A stretch of 64,000 nt of DNA from Nitzschia sp. DOCU1 (taxonomy: Eukaryota > Bacillariophyta > Bacillariophyceae > Bacillariales > Bacillariaceae): contig OX595994.1 in assembly GCA_951394045.1 (NCBI GenBank), positions 868,001 to 932,000 of the forward strand, read 5' to 3'. The notes beneath the pieces were generated by a model. The model worked only from the letters and a program-made list of their open reading frames with translations. It made no database searches and had not been told where the DNA came from. This document shows, piece after piece, positions 48,707 through 57,726 of this stretch. The first letter of the stretch is position 1; the number at the start of each line of letters is the position of its first letter. The translations under genes were made by a program, and so were the position numbers.

Positions 48707-50071
48707 ATGGATGCTGATTCACCAATGCCCAAGGTGATGTTTGCGCAAGAAGGCAAGGAGCAAAGCAGTGTTACTCGGCGAGTAGCAAGTCCTCGATGTG
48801 TCATGGAGCAACAACAACAGCAACAACAGCATTTGCCATTGTCTCCAGTGGCTCGATTAGAGCGATACAATCGACATGTCGTCCGACAAGCGAAACTTTG
48901 GATGGTGAAATCGCGTTACAAGGAAGCTTTGAAAGTGGGCAATGACTACCTGCGACAACAACTTCGAGACGGCTGGAGTGGTCCGTTGAGTTACTTTCAA
49001 ACAACCGTCAAGTTAGCAACGCCATTTCTGTTACCAAACAAAGTATCGCAACAAGACGAACAACAGTCGGTGTATTTCTTTCAAGTCCGTCTTGGCACAC
49101 AATTAACGGCGGTCGATGAACTGGCGACTATAGTTCTGCAATCTTGGTATGAAATTGCCAAACAAGATGTGGACTCTGATGTTCGAGCATGGCAACATGT
49201 GTTGCCCCTCCTCAAAATGTACTCGCTTCATCCCATGCCAATACAATTATTTGTGCAGATTTGGGTGCCATTTTGGCATTCCTTTCGTCTTGTGGATGGG
49301 CGGAGTTTAGCACTTTCCTGGAGTTTACAAGTGGCCGTTTTGCTAGTCGAACAATCCATCCGATTTGATGCCACACATCAGCCATTGCTGTTAAAGGAAC
49401 TACGGGAAGAACTGGTCGAATTTTTGTTTTTGAAGCAAATCTTAAAAGTACGAGACAAAACCTTGCTTCAACAAATGATCAAGGCGGTGCTAGCTCCACA
49501 GAACGAGTCCTGGGAGCCTTTGATTCATCAAATCAGCAACAACAGCCTTGAGAATGAGAATGATTCAAAGAATGATACTCTATCCCTCCATATACTGTGG
49601 GGCATGTTAAATGATGCACAAAATCAAGACGAATGGCCGGGACTCTCTGCCGAGTTGAGAGACAGGCTTTTGAATCATGAGACGCTAAAAGCAATGCCAC
49701 TGAGCTTGGATTTGTCCTTGTCCACCCAGGATTCGTCAACCCCGTCCTCCATGTTCCAGTTGGGTTCAAAGGGCTTGCCGCAACGTTTGCAGTCCCTGCT
49801 GCCACCCTCGTTGGGAGTGTTGTGGCAGAGACTGCGAGATTTCGCCACGAATGTTAGGGGTACTCTTGGGACATCTTTGGCACAAGATCGAAACGTGTTG
49901 CAGCGACAACAAAGGTTACAATTGGCAATTTCAATAGTGTCCTTGTTACTAGCGTGGCGGAATCGCGGAATCTTGAGGCATTTGACCAAGGCAGCCGCAA
50001 CGGCATTGCTCGCACCCATTACCGAACTGGTAGAAGCTCTCACACCTACCAAGCCGCGGTTACAGCGATAA
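48707..50071 (+). CDS. Helical protein with a hydrophobic C-terminal segment, unknown
   Basis: A single exon encodes 454 residues from the ATG at 48707. The N-terminus has a short poly-Gln run. The body is mostly predicted helix with TPR-like sequence, for example RHVVRQAKLWMVKSRYKEAL followed by KVGNDYLRQQL and later DELATIVLQSWYEIAKQD. Near the C-terminus a moderately hydrophobic stretch, LQLAISIVSLLLAW, could act as a tail anchor. The outline (helical cytosolic part plus C-terminal anchor) is reminiscent of peroxisomal PEX26/APEM9 proteins, but I see no specific motif and would not assign it. An exon upstream is possible because GCAG precedes the ATG. Confidence 0.55.
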   Translation: MDADSPMPKVMFAQEGKEQSSVTRRVASPRCVMEQQQQQQQHLPLSPVARLERYNRHVVRQAKLWMVKSRYKEALKVGNDYLRQQLRDGWSGPLSYFQTTVKLATPFLLPNKVSQQDEQQSVYFFQVRLGTQLTAVDELATIVLQSWYEIAKQDVDSDVRAWQHVLPLLKMYSLHPMPIQLFVQIWVPFWHSFRLVDGRSLALSWSLQVAVLLVEQSIRFDATHQPLLLKELREELVEFLFLKQILKVRDKTLLQQMIKAVLAPQNESWEPLIHQISNNSLENENDSKNDTLSLHILWGMLNDAQNQDEWPGLSAELRDRLLNHETLKAMPLSLDLSLSTQDSSTPSSMFQLGSKGLPQRLQSLLPPSLGVLWQRLRDFATNVRGTLGTSLAQDRNVLQRQQRLQLAISIVSLLLAWRNRGILRHLTKAAATALLAPITELVEALTPTKPRLQR

Positions 50072-50244
50072 TAAAGTTTAAACCTTGCTGCTTTTAGACA
50101 ATAGTGTCCAAGTCCACAAACTCGTACTGTGTTTGTATTGTCATTCCCTCGTTAGTGTCCGAGAGGTGAGTGCGCCTTGCGACTAGAGTCGCTAGTACCC
50201 GTATTTTACACGGCAAAACTATAAAAGCTATAGGCGAGTCTTGT

Positions 50245-51087
50245 CTATACCATTTCTAATTCTATTGGTGCAAGAGCATAGTCAACTCGGTGTCGGTCTC
50301 TTCGCTGAGAACTCCGTCGACTACTTGTAGTGCTGCTACTGCTCGTTGTTGTTGTAGCAGTCCCCCGCCGGCTAGTTGGAGTCGGTCGCTCATACAACTG
50401 TTGTAGTTCCCCAAAGATCATTCCGGCCATGACGACACCACACAACATGCCAAACACCACAAATCCACGGCTAGGATCCTCTTCTTCATAATAAATGTAA
50501 CTCTCGCCCCCACACAAGAGAATCAGGCTGTGATCCAAATATTCATCATGTTCAAAGGATTCTTCGGATAAATTCGACCAGTCTTCGACATAGGAGCGGT
50601 AGATTTCCATGCTTTTGCAGAAATTGTCGGAAATATAATTCATCAGACTCGGCGGCGTCACACTGGACATGATCAAGGCATTAAAGGTTTCGTCATCTTC
50701 AAAGGGTTGGTTGGAAGTAGTGCCATTCCAGTCCCAATCGTATTGTGCCCAACCTTCCGTTTCCATGGTCAATAAGACTTGCGGCGAAGATACGTTGCAA
50801 CTATTATAATACCACTTGTTTCGAGGAATATCCCGCATACTGCTGGTTCGTAGGTCATGTCGAAGTGTGGTATTGCTGACACCCGACAAAATTGTGCGAT
50901 AATAGCCATCAAATAACTCCACAACATCAAACGTCGAGCGGATATCTTGGTGACAAATGAATTGGACGTGGACTCGTGGAAGTCGATATGTATACATTTG
51001 GTTCACCACTACATCGTCCACGGCGGTGGCAGATAGTATTGACCAGGCTGCCCATAACAGCAACGGCAAGAGTTTGGATGGGAACAT
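50245..51087 (-). CDS. Type I membrane protein with a short lumenal domain, unknown
   Basis: A single exon encodes 280 residues from the ATG at 51087, chosen because it opens a clean signal peptide (FPSKLLPLLLWAAWSILSATAVDD). The lumenal part of about 190 residues has five or six Cys and several N-glycosylation sequons (NTT, NVS, NGT, NLS), consistent with secretion. One span, GFVVFGMLCGVVMAGMIFGE, near 220 is followed by a 45-residue Ser/Thr/Arg-rich cytosolic tail. I do not recognise the fold. It could be an ER or plasma-membrane receptor-like or cargo protein. Its stop lies about 170 bases from the convergent gene on the other strand. Confidence 0.6.
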   Translation of the reverse strand: MFPSKLLPLLLWAAWSILSATAVDDVVVNQMYTYRLPRVHVQFICHQDIRSTFDVVELFDGYYRTILSGVSNTTLRHDLRTSSMRDIPRNKWYYNSCNVSSPQVLLTMETEGWAQYDWDWNGTTSNQPFEDDETFNALIMSSVTPPSLMNYISDNFCKSMEIYRSYVEDWSNLSEESFEHDEYLDHSLILLCGGESYIYYEEEDPSRGFVVFGMLCGVVMAGMIFGELQQLYERPTPTSRRGTATTTTSSSSTTSSRRSSQRRDRHRVDYALAPIELEMV

Positions 51088-51542
51088 CTGGACTTCCGAT
51101 TCTATTTCGGAAGTCTGGGCGCGACACAGATGTGAATATTCCCTCTGTTCTTCACACAATCACAGCAATCTGGCTTTCACGAAAGATCGCTTTCAACTCT
51201 TAGAACAATGCTGCTGGTGGCGGTGATGATGATGAGCACAAAGGCATGGCTTTGGTGTTATTGTGAAGGTCTATCGCACCATCGCTCATCACCTGATCAC
51301 CCCAACGAACAAACGTCGATGGGTCTCTCTCTCGCTCGAAGCCGGCACGCTCGCACATTGGTCCATTTGGTCGAAACCGTTGACGTCATCGCGCGACAAC
51401 GAGAAAAGATCGCGTTCGAAACACTCAACACGATCTTCTCGGTTCCCCTTGACTCTTGACGAAGGCTGCGTTTTCTCTTGGACCACATCAGATACTTGGC
51501 TATTGCATTCCATTTTCCAATGTAAACATAACAAAAGCTATC
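51088..51542. other. Divergent promoter region
   Basis: This separates the type I membrane protein (minus) from the ChaN-methyltransferase fusion (plus). The fusion's frame is open back to 51456 at a non-ATG codon. No other feature is visible. Confidence 0.4.
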
Positions 51543-53342
51543 ATGACGATAAGTGGAAGGAATGTCATGCAACAGGTTTGGCATCGCCTGGTGGGAGTCC
51601 GTGGTGCCACCAATCTCTTTTCGGATCAAATTTCCAGTTCCGCCAAGGGAACCTCCAACTTTGGACAAGTTTACTACCCTCAAGCCGCCCAAGAGATTGC
51701 CAAGCATCGACTCGTTTTCTTTGGAGAAGTTCATTCCATGCCTCCGATTATTGCCTTTCAACGTCAAGTACAAGCGGCCATGGTGGAACACCAGACTTGT
51801 AGTACTCATAGTGACGATGCCAAGGTTCATGTGATTATGGAGCATTTTAGCTTGGATCTCCAAAGCCTTCTCGATGACTATTGCAATGGAAAATATACGT
51901 TTGAGGAACTAGTCCAACATTATCGGGAAATGGGAGAAGAAGGTCACGAACTCGAACCCTATCGAGATTTGCTAGAAGATGCTCGACTATCCCAAAGCGT
52001 CCGACTGCACGCTGGCTTTTTGCCCCGAAAATACGCTCGAATGCTCTTGAAAGAAGGATCCGCGGCAACATTGCAAGCGGCAGCACCGTGGCTTCCTTCC
52101 ATTGGTAGTTTTCAGGGAACTTCCTTTCACTACAATATTTTTGAAAGTCTTTTGAGTGGTCGGTTCATTTACAACAATGACGACATTCCACCTACTGATC
52201 AGTTTCGACGGATCTTTGACGCACAAGTCTTGAAAGATGTGGCCATGGCGCACAAAGTCAATGGGTTAATCGAGGACAACAGTGACGATAAATATCTGGT
52301 GATTGCGGGAAACGGACACTTACTGCACTACTGCGGCGTTCCCGAGCGAGTATTGGAAGAACACCCACAACTAGCGAAGGATTCCTGCCTGATCATTAGC
52401 GAAAGCACCGATGCATCCGCCTTTAACGAATCCAAGATTGCAGCATCGCTTACGGATCGATTCGGAAAGGAAGGCTACAATCCCGCAGATTATGTCTATC
52501 TATACCAGATTCCACAAGAGATTTTGAACGAATGGCAAGTCAAGGAGGAAACTCAGAAAGCGTACGATCAAGTTGGAGAAACAGCAGCCCTCCAGGGCAA
52601 TATGCTCAAGGCGGCTTGGATCATGTACAATATGGGTTATACCGAAGAACAGTTTCAAATTGCGGGTCAAGACGCCTACAATTTCCAAGGCGTGGGGAAT
52701 CCACACTTGCATGCCAAGATTCAAAAGCGGGATCGTGTATTGGACGTCGGGTCGGGACTCGGCATCGACTCGTTCATTGCTTGCCATGCCACGGGCCCAG
52801 AGGGCGAGGTTGTGGGCATTGACATTAGCACCAAGGAAGTGAAGCATGCTCAAAAGAGAGCCCAAGAAAGAGGCTTTGACAATCTCAAGTTCCATGTGGC
52901 CGATATGGAACGCATCCCACTTCCTGACGATTCAGTCGATGTTGTCATTTCCAACGGCGCGTTTTGCTTGGCACCCAACAAACAAAAAGCGTTTCGGGAA
53001 CTATATCGAGTACTAAAGCCCGGTGGAAGAATTTCGGTCTGTACGACTACGACTCAGGTGGACAATCTGGAACCGGGTGTGTCATGGCCGTTGTGCATGA
53101 AAATGTTCATTCGCAAGAAGGATATCAAGCCGTTATGCGAGGATATTGGATTTGTCAATGTTGTCATTGACGATTCGGATAGTAGCATGACGATGGAGAT
53201 CCCTGAAAACGTCCTCCAAAATGACACGAATCCTCGGCGCAATCGAGTTCATGTGGGCGGGGAGGATTTCAAGCATTTAGAAGATTACGACATGGACAAG
53301 CTATGTGCCCGAGTTTGTGTCGTTGCGGAAAAGCCACTCTAG
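51543..53342 (+). CDS. ChaN-like domain fused to a class I SAM methyltransferase
   Basis: A single exon encodes 599 residues. Residues 30-325 resemble the ChaN/DUF399 haem-iron family of the TIKI/TraB-like fold: HRLVFFGEVHSMPP carries the paired Glu62 and His64, VHVIMEHFS the next strand, and IAGNGHLLHYCGVPERV the second His near 259. Bacterial ChaN binds haem and is linked to iron uptake. Residues 395-599 are a Rossmann methyltransferase: VLDVGSGLGIDSF (motif I, near 399-411), VGIDIS, then DVVISNGAFCLAPNK and VLKPGGRISV. The pattern is closest to UbiE/arsenite-methyltransferase-type enzymes, though the arsenic-binding Cys set is not evident. The frame is unbroken between domains, so the fusion is real in the sequence. 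Function is unknown; roles in haem or iron handling or small-molecule methylation are guesses. Confidence 0.78.
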   Translation: MTISGRNVMQQVWHRLVGVRGATNLFSDQISSSAKGTSNFGQVYYPQAAQEIAKHRLVFFGEVHSMPPIIAFQRQVQAAMVEHQTCSTHSDDAKVHVIMEHFSLDLQSLLDDYCNGKYTFEELVQHYREMGEEGHELEPYRDLLEDARLSQSVRLHAGFLPRKYARMLLKEGSAATLQAAAPWLPSIGSFQGTSFHYNIFESLLSGRFIYNNDDIPPTDQFRRIFDAQVLKDVAMAHKVNGLIEDNSDDKYLVIAGNGHLLHYCGVPERVLEEHPQLAKDSCLIISESTDASAFNESKIAASLTDRFGKEGYNPADYVYLYQIPQEILNEWQVKEETQKAYDQVGETAALQGNMLKAAWIMYNMGYTEEQFQIAGQDAYNFQGVGNPHLHAKIQKRDRVLDVGSGLGIDSFIACHATGPEGEVVGIDISTKEVKHAQKRAQERGFDNLKFHVADMERIPLPDDSVDVVISNGAFCLAPNKQKAFRELYRVLKPGGRISVCTTTTQVDNLEPGVSWPLCMKMFIRKKDIKPLCEDIGFVNVVIDDSDSSMTMEIPENVLQNDTNPRRNRVHVGGEDFKHLEDYDMDKLCARVCVVAEKPL

Positions 53343-54095
53343 AGTAGGTGGGCTACAATACTGATTCGCAGGCGATGGCCGTTTGGCATGGACCATTCCC
53401 CGATGTATCCGTAGTTGGCGACGTGTCGAATCGGAAAAATTCTCTTGGGGGGGTGAAACTCTCCGTTGCATTACGCAGCAGATCCCAATGGATCCGTCTT
53501 GGATAATTTTGTGTGTCCTTTCCGAGCTAGGAGTTCCGACTCGCAGACACAAAATAATCGATGGCCATGCAAAGGCGACCTCTAGTAAGGCGTAGATAGG
53601 GCTCAGCGGAAGAGTGCCAATTAACCTCCTCGACTCCTCGTTTCAATAAGAAATTAGTGAACAAATAAGTTTTGCGATACTAAACTGAAACGTTGTGGCT
53701 GGGGATAGTATAATCCATGGTGGCTACTATGACATTTGGGCTGGTAGTTCGTTTACCTATTTGGACTCGAACTCGTTGCCTCTTCCGTTGATACCGGTAA
53801 TAGCAACTCTGCCTCGTCAGTCTGTCAGTTGGTGGACGGCCAGCCCGGTAGAAAAGGCGCGTCATCTCCCAAACTTAATATACCCCATCTACATATCTGT
53901 AGATAATAAAAGGCATATACAGTGTGCCGAATTTGGGTTTCCTTCGTTCGACATGAGAACCTCTTCTTTTATCAGGGGTGAGTTCAATATTTACACTTTT
54001 ATTAAAACATTCAGATTGGCCCCTTACTTTCGGCTGTAGGATGAGAAGCCTTTTTCTTTGAAAAAGTCTGCACCACCGCTCCAACACCGTCATTT
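53343..54095. other. Intergenic, about 0.75 kb
   Basis: This lies between two plus-strand genes. An inverted repeat with arms near 53506-53515 and 53547-53555 (ATTTTGTGT and ACACAAAAT) could form a stem-loop with a loop of about 31 bases, perhaps in the 3' UTR of the ChaN fusion. No gene is visible. Confidence 0.4.
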
Positions 54096-56349
54096 ATGTT
54101 GCATCATCGTTCTTTGGTATTGGCTCTGCCTCAGGTTGTGCCATTACTCTTCTTGGAGACGACTCTGTCCACAACATTACAGAATAGCAGTTGGACCATG
54201 TCGTCGAAAGTTTATGGTACGAGTCCTAGCGAAAAGAAGGAAGAGTGGATTCCAATCGAACCGCCATACGACGTTGAGGCAGACACAAAAGCTGGAGCGC
54301 CCGATTTGACGGCCGTTCCCACGGAATCATCGGGTGGTAGCTCGCACGACGATGAGGAGGAACCATTTGTGGGGAATGTCAAAAATGCAGCTTCTGAAAA
54401 AGAGTCATTGTCGATGGCTACCAAGGATCTAAAGAAGGAAATCAACATTATTCAGGAGCTCTTGCCTCCTGGTGTGGTTCATCAGGTGGTTGTGGACGAT
54501 GCCGACGATGATGATTCATCGAACGACCATCCCGTGCAAAGGGTGCTGCAGCAGTTTTCCAAGTCGGTAGAACCTTTGCAAAAGAATATGGATGAAAACG
54601 TAAAGAAACTTCAGGCTGCCATGGATGCAAACGTAAAGCCTCACTGGGACAAAGCAGTGGCCGTTCTCGACGAAAAGGTGGGCCGACAACTGCAACCTCA
54701 CATTGAAAAAGCACACGTCGCCGTTCGGAATTTTCAGGTGCAAACGTCTCAGCAATGGGAAAACTTGTCCAGCTCGACGCGCAATATAGTAGACGTGCAT
54801 GTCAAGCCTGGCCTGGAAAACGTCAAACGGGGCACAGTGGAAGGCTTTGAAAATGTCAAGCGTGGTACCGTCGAAGGCTTGGAAACCTCCAAGCGCGTTC
54901 TTTCCGACATTCCTGGCCATTCCAAGCGCGCCATTGACCAGCACATTCTTCCTGCAGTTGAGACGGTCAAACTAGAAACACACAAAACAATCCGAACGGT
55001 TCAGTCCAAGAGTTTGGAGAGTTATCAAAAGCATCTCGAGCCACACGTCGACAAAGCGCACAAAGTTCATACGACGTATCAAAGTTTGTACATGGGTCGT
55101 GCACCGGGTCTCTTTGATGCTCACGAAACGCGCTTCCACGTGATTCTAGTGGAAGCCTCGCTTCGAGCCTTTGGCAAGGTTTTGTTTTGCGACAATCCAG
55201 TCACTGGAGGATTCATTTGGGTTGCCGTTTTCATTGGGTCGCCAATCGTGGCGCTTTGTGCCTTGTCGTGCGTCGTATCTTTGTTGTATACTGCAAAGTA
55301 TCTGGAAGTGACTGAAGCGATGCATCTTCAAAGCGGTGATCTCGGTGTCAACGCAGTACTAGTCGGTGCTGGGACGGTAGCCTTTTTCCACTTTGAAAAT
55401 CCCTTCTTGGGATGGATGGGATCTCTCATGATGTCTACCTTTATCCTACCTCCCATTACACTTCTGGTTACCTTACACTGCACTCGATCGTGGCTCTTTC
55501 AACCTACTTCCGCCGGACCTGCCATGCCCACTCTATTGATTCCCTACAACTTGGTCATGATTGCATTTTTGGTTATGACCATCCTGTGGGACCGCGCCTT
55601 GGTGGTACCTGCTGTCGAAGAGACTACAGTTTCTCCTCATTTGATTTCTGCTACCATGAACGGACTTTCCAAGGTCTTTTTAGTGCGAGGCGTCGTTTCG
55701 GGATGGCTCATCTTGGGAGGTACTCTGTTGTGCAGTCGCATTATTGCCGGCTCCATGCTACTTGGTAGCGTCGTGGCTACGTTATTAGGGTGGGGTTTCG
55801 GCATGCCGGCGTTTGCCTTGAATGCGGGGACAGCGGGATATAACGCCGCTCTAACAACCGCGGCCATGGTATACTACTTTGAGCCTTCTTGGACGCTGGT
55901 CGTCGTTGGAGTTTTCGTCGTCGTCTTGTGTGGTCTCTTTGAAGCAGCATTTGCTGTCTTTTTCATGGATGCAGTGTGAGTGTAAAATGTCTCCTTGTGA
56001 CTATCACTTTCAAGTGTTGTGTGGACTAACGGTACCTTTCTCTTGTAGCGGCATACCGATAACGTTGACGTTGGGCTTTTGCTTTGCTACGATTGCCATT
56101 TTAATGTTGGATACTGAGGAATCTTGTTCCCGCAGTGGTGTCTTGAAGCGGGTTCCTCAGGAAGAGTTATCAACGCCGGAAGAATACTTGGCAGGTCGCG
56201 CTGTCGTGGAAAACGTCAACTTGGCCCCAGCCGCCTTTTCAGAAGACGAGTTTGTCACGGCGGTGCCTGCTGCTGAAGAGTCCAAGGAGACGGACGAAAT
56301 TGCAAGCGAATCGACTCCTCTACTTAGCAGCAAAGGATTGGATGTGTAA
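54096..56349 (+). CDS. Urea transporter (SLC14/UT family) with a long helical N-terminal extension
   Basis: Two exons (54096-55975 and 56049-56349, with a 73-base intron) encode 726 residues. The C-terminal half is a urea transporter: CDNPVTGGFIWVAVFIGSPI, GDLGVNAVLVGAGTV, later LVRGVVSGWLILGGTLLCSR and GTAGYNAALTTAAM. It contains the family's two internal repeats and about ten spans. UT proteins are channel-like and let urea cross the plasma membrane or vacuole, feeding diatom urease and the urea cycle. The first 320 residues are unusual: an acidic linker and then a long amphipathic region with repeated ENVKRGTVEG, HVDKAHK and VKPHWDK-type units, reminiscent of apolipoprotein-like helices. 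This part could bind membranes or form a coiled coil. The last 80 residues are an acidic cytosolic tail ending in SESTPLLSS, a dileucine-like pattern. Confidence 0.82.
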
Positions 56350-56595
56350 ATATAGAACGGATTGATGGGATAGGGAATCCGCGCAGGCAATTTCTTACAA
56401 AAATTGGGAATGTTGTTTTCTAGTGAAAAAGTTAATATGAATTTCTCTTAAGCAGCAGATACCCTGTCGTAGTAACCACAAATAGGACCATCAGCGACTG
56501 TTGCGATGCTCGGAGAATAGCTAGCGCATCGGCTTTTGCCGTCGGCTGACATTGAGATCTCATTCTCGTCGCCGGTAGTGGTTTGGCACGGGTCA

Positions 56596-57726
56596 TCACG
56601 GAACAGCCTTGCTCAAAATGCGTTTGATGCCATTGCAATGAGCCATGCCCAACACAGCGACTACGACTTTGTCATTATCGCCGTTGGCTTTTGCAAATTC
56701 TTCCAAGGGTGGGCTGCCTGGAGCATACGTCGTAGTCGTCGAGGCAAATGCCGTCGGTGCACGAGTCTCCTTGCCGGCACCCAATCCAAGCCACTCTAAT
56801 GCTGCCAGCGGGTTCGGCTGCTCCTTTTTCTTTCCCGCATAAATCTTGCACTGATCAAGGATACTTTGGGCCAAGATCTCGTTGCGTTCGGCCAACAATG
56901 GTTTCAGAAGCAGACGGGCAAAGACGGCCGTCTCCAGAGCTGCAAAGCCGAAGGAAAGCATCCAATCAGTGTTCGAAATGGACTCATCTGTTAGCAAGGA
57001 TTCCAACGAGGTGGGATCGTCCAAGAAGGATAGCGCTCCCAACACAGTTAGACCGATGCTTGTGGGTAGTGGATCACGGACCAGATACGACAATGGATAT
57101 TTGACGAGACTGACTGGAAATACTAGGAGCAAGCGAGGATCAAAGAAAGCAAAAGCGCTCAAGTAGCCCTCGCCGCCAAAGGGTACTGTCTCCTCCCAAG
57201 CCGATTTTAATTCCTTTCCGAATCGCTTCCATCCTGAGGGAGGTGACACCAAATCTTTCATCGTTTCTTTGAACGACGCTTTCAATGCTTCAACCGTTAC
57301 GTTGATTTGCTGATCTCCAAGAATCACGGGTCGATTGAAAGACAAAGCAGAATCACAAGCGGTCCGCATTTCATTGTTGAGAATCTTCTTGAGAAAAGGT
57401 TTATCCTTGTACAATTCAGCGGTCTTGTTCCATCGAATATCGCATGCTTCGACCACGACGGATCCAAGTCGATTCTCGGATGCCAGCGTTTCAATCGTTT
57501 CCTTTGCTAGTTTTATGGATGCAGGATTATAGTGCATTGCCCCAATGAGAATGACTTTGATTCCAGTCTGCGGCTCTTCGAATTCCAAGACCTGTGCAGC
57601 GCCAGAAGTTAAAGAAATTCGATTTCCTCGTCGTTGAACTCCAGGAAGAACCCCGAAGGACTCTGCGCAGAGCGTCAAGCACCAAAGCACGAGGAGGTGT
57701 CTCAAAATGAAAGCAAACAAGCGCAT
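56596..57726 (-). CDS. TraB/PrgY-family protein with a plastid-type presequence
   Basis: A single exon encodes 376 residues. The N-terminus (FAFILRHLLVLWCLTLCAESFGV) is a signal peptide ending in a Ser-Phe junction, the pattern that targets complex plastids. The body matches the TraB family: VILIGAMHYNPAS, VVVEACDIRWNK, ILGDQQINVTVEAL and the closing VLGMAHCNGIKRIL. Key residues of this TIKI-like fold, the first-strand His and the late GxxH, are present. Two hydrophobic stretches lie in the middle (about 200-280), perhaps membrane-associated. Bacterial TraB/PrgY restrain pheromone signalling and animal TIKI is a Wnt-cleaving protease; plastid members are uncharacterised, so a proteolytic role is only inferred. 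The gene converges with the urea transporter gene. Confidence 0.82.
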   Translation of the reverse strand: MRLFAFILRHLLVLWCLTLCAESFGVLPGVQRRGNRISLTSGAAQVLEFEEPQTGIKVILIGAMHYNPASIKLAKETIETLASENRLGSVVVEACDIRWNKTAELYKDKPFLKKILNNEMRTACDSALSFNRPVILGDQQINVTVEALKASFKETMKDLVSPPSGWKRFGKELKSAWEETVPFGGEGYLSAFAFFDPRLLLVFPVSLVKYPLSYLVRDPLPTSIGLTVLGALSFLDDPTSLESLLTDESISNTDWMLSFGFAALETAVFARLLLKPLLAERNEILAQSILDQCKIYAGKKKEQPNPLAALEWLGLGAGKETRAPTAFASTTTTYAPGSPPLEEFAKANGDNDKVVVAVLGMAHCNGIKRILSKAVP

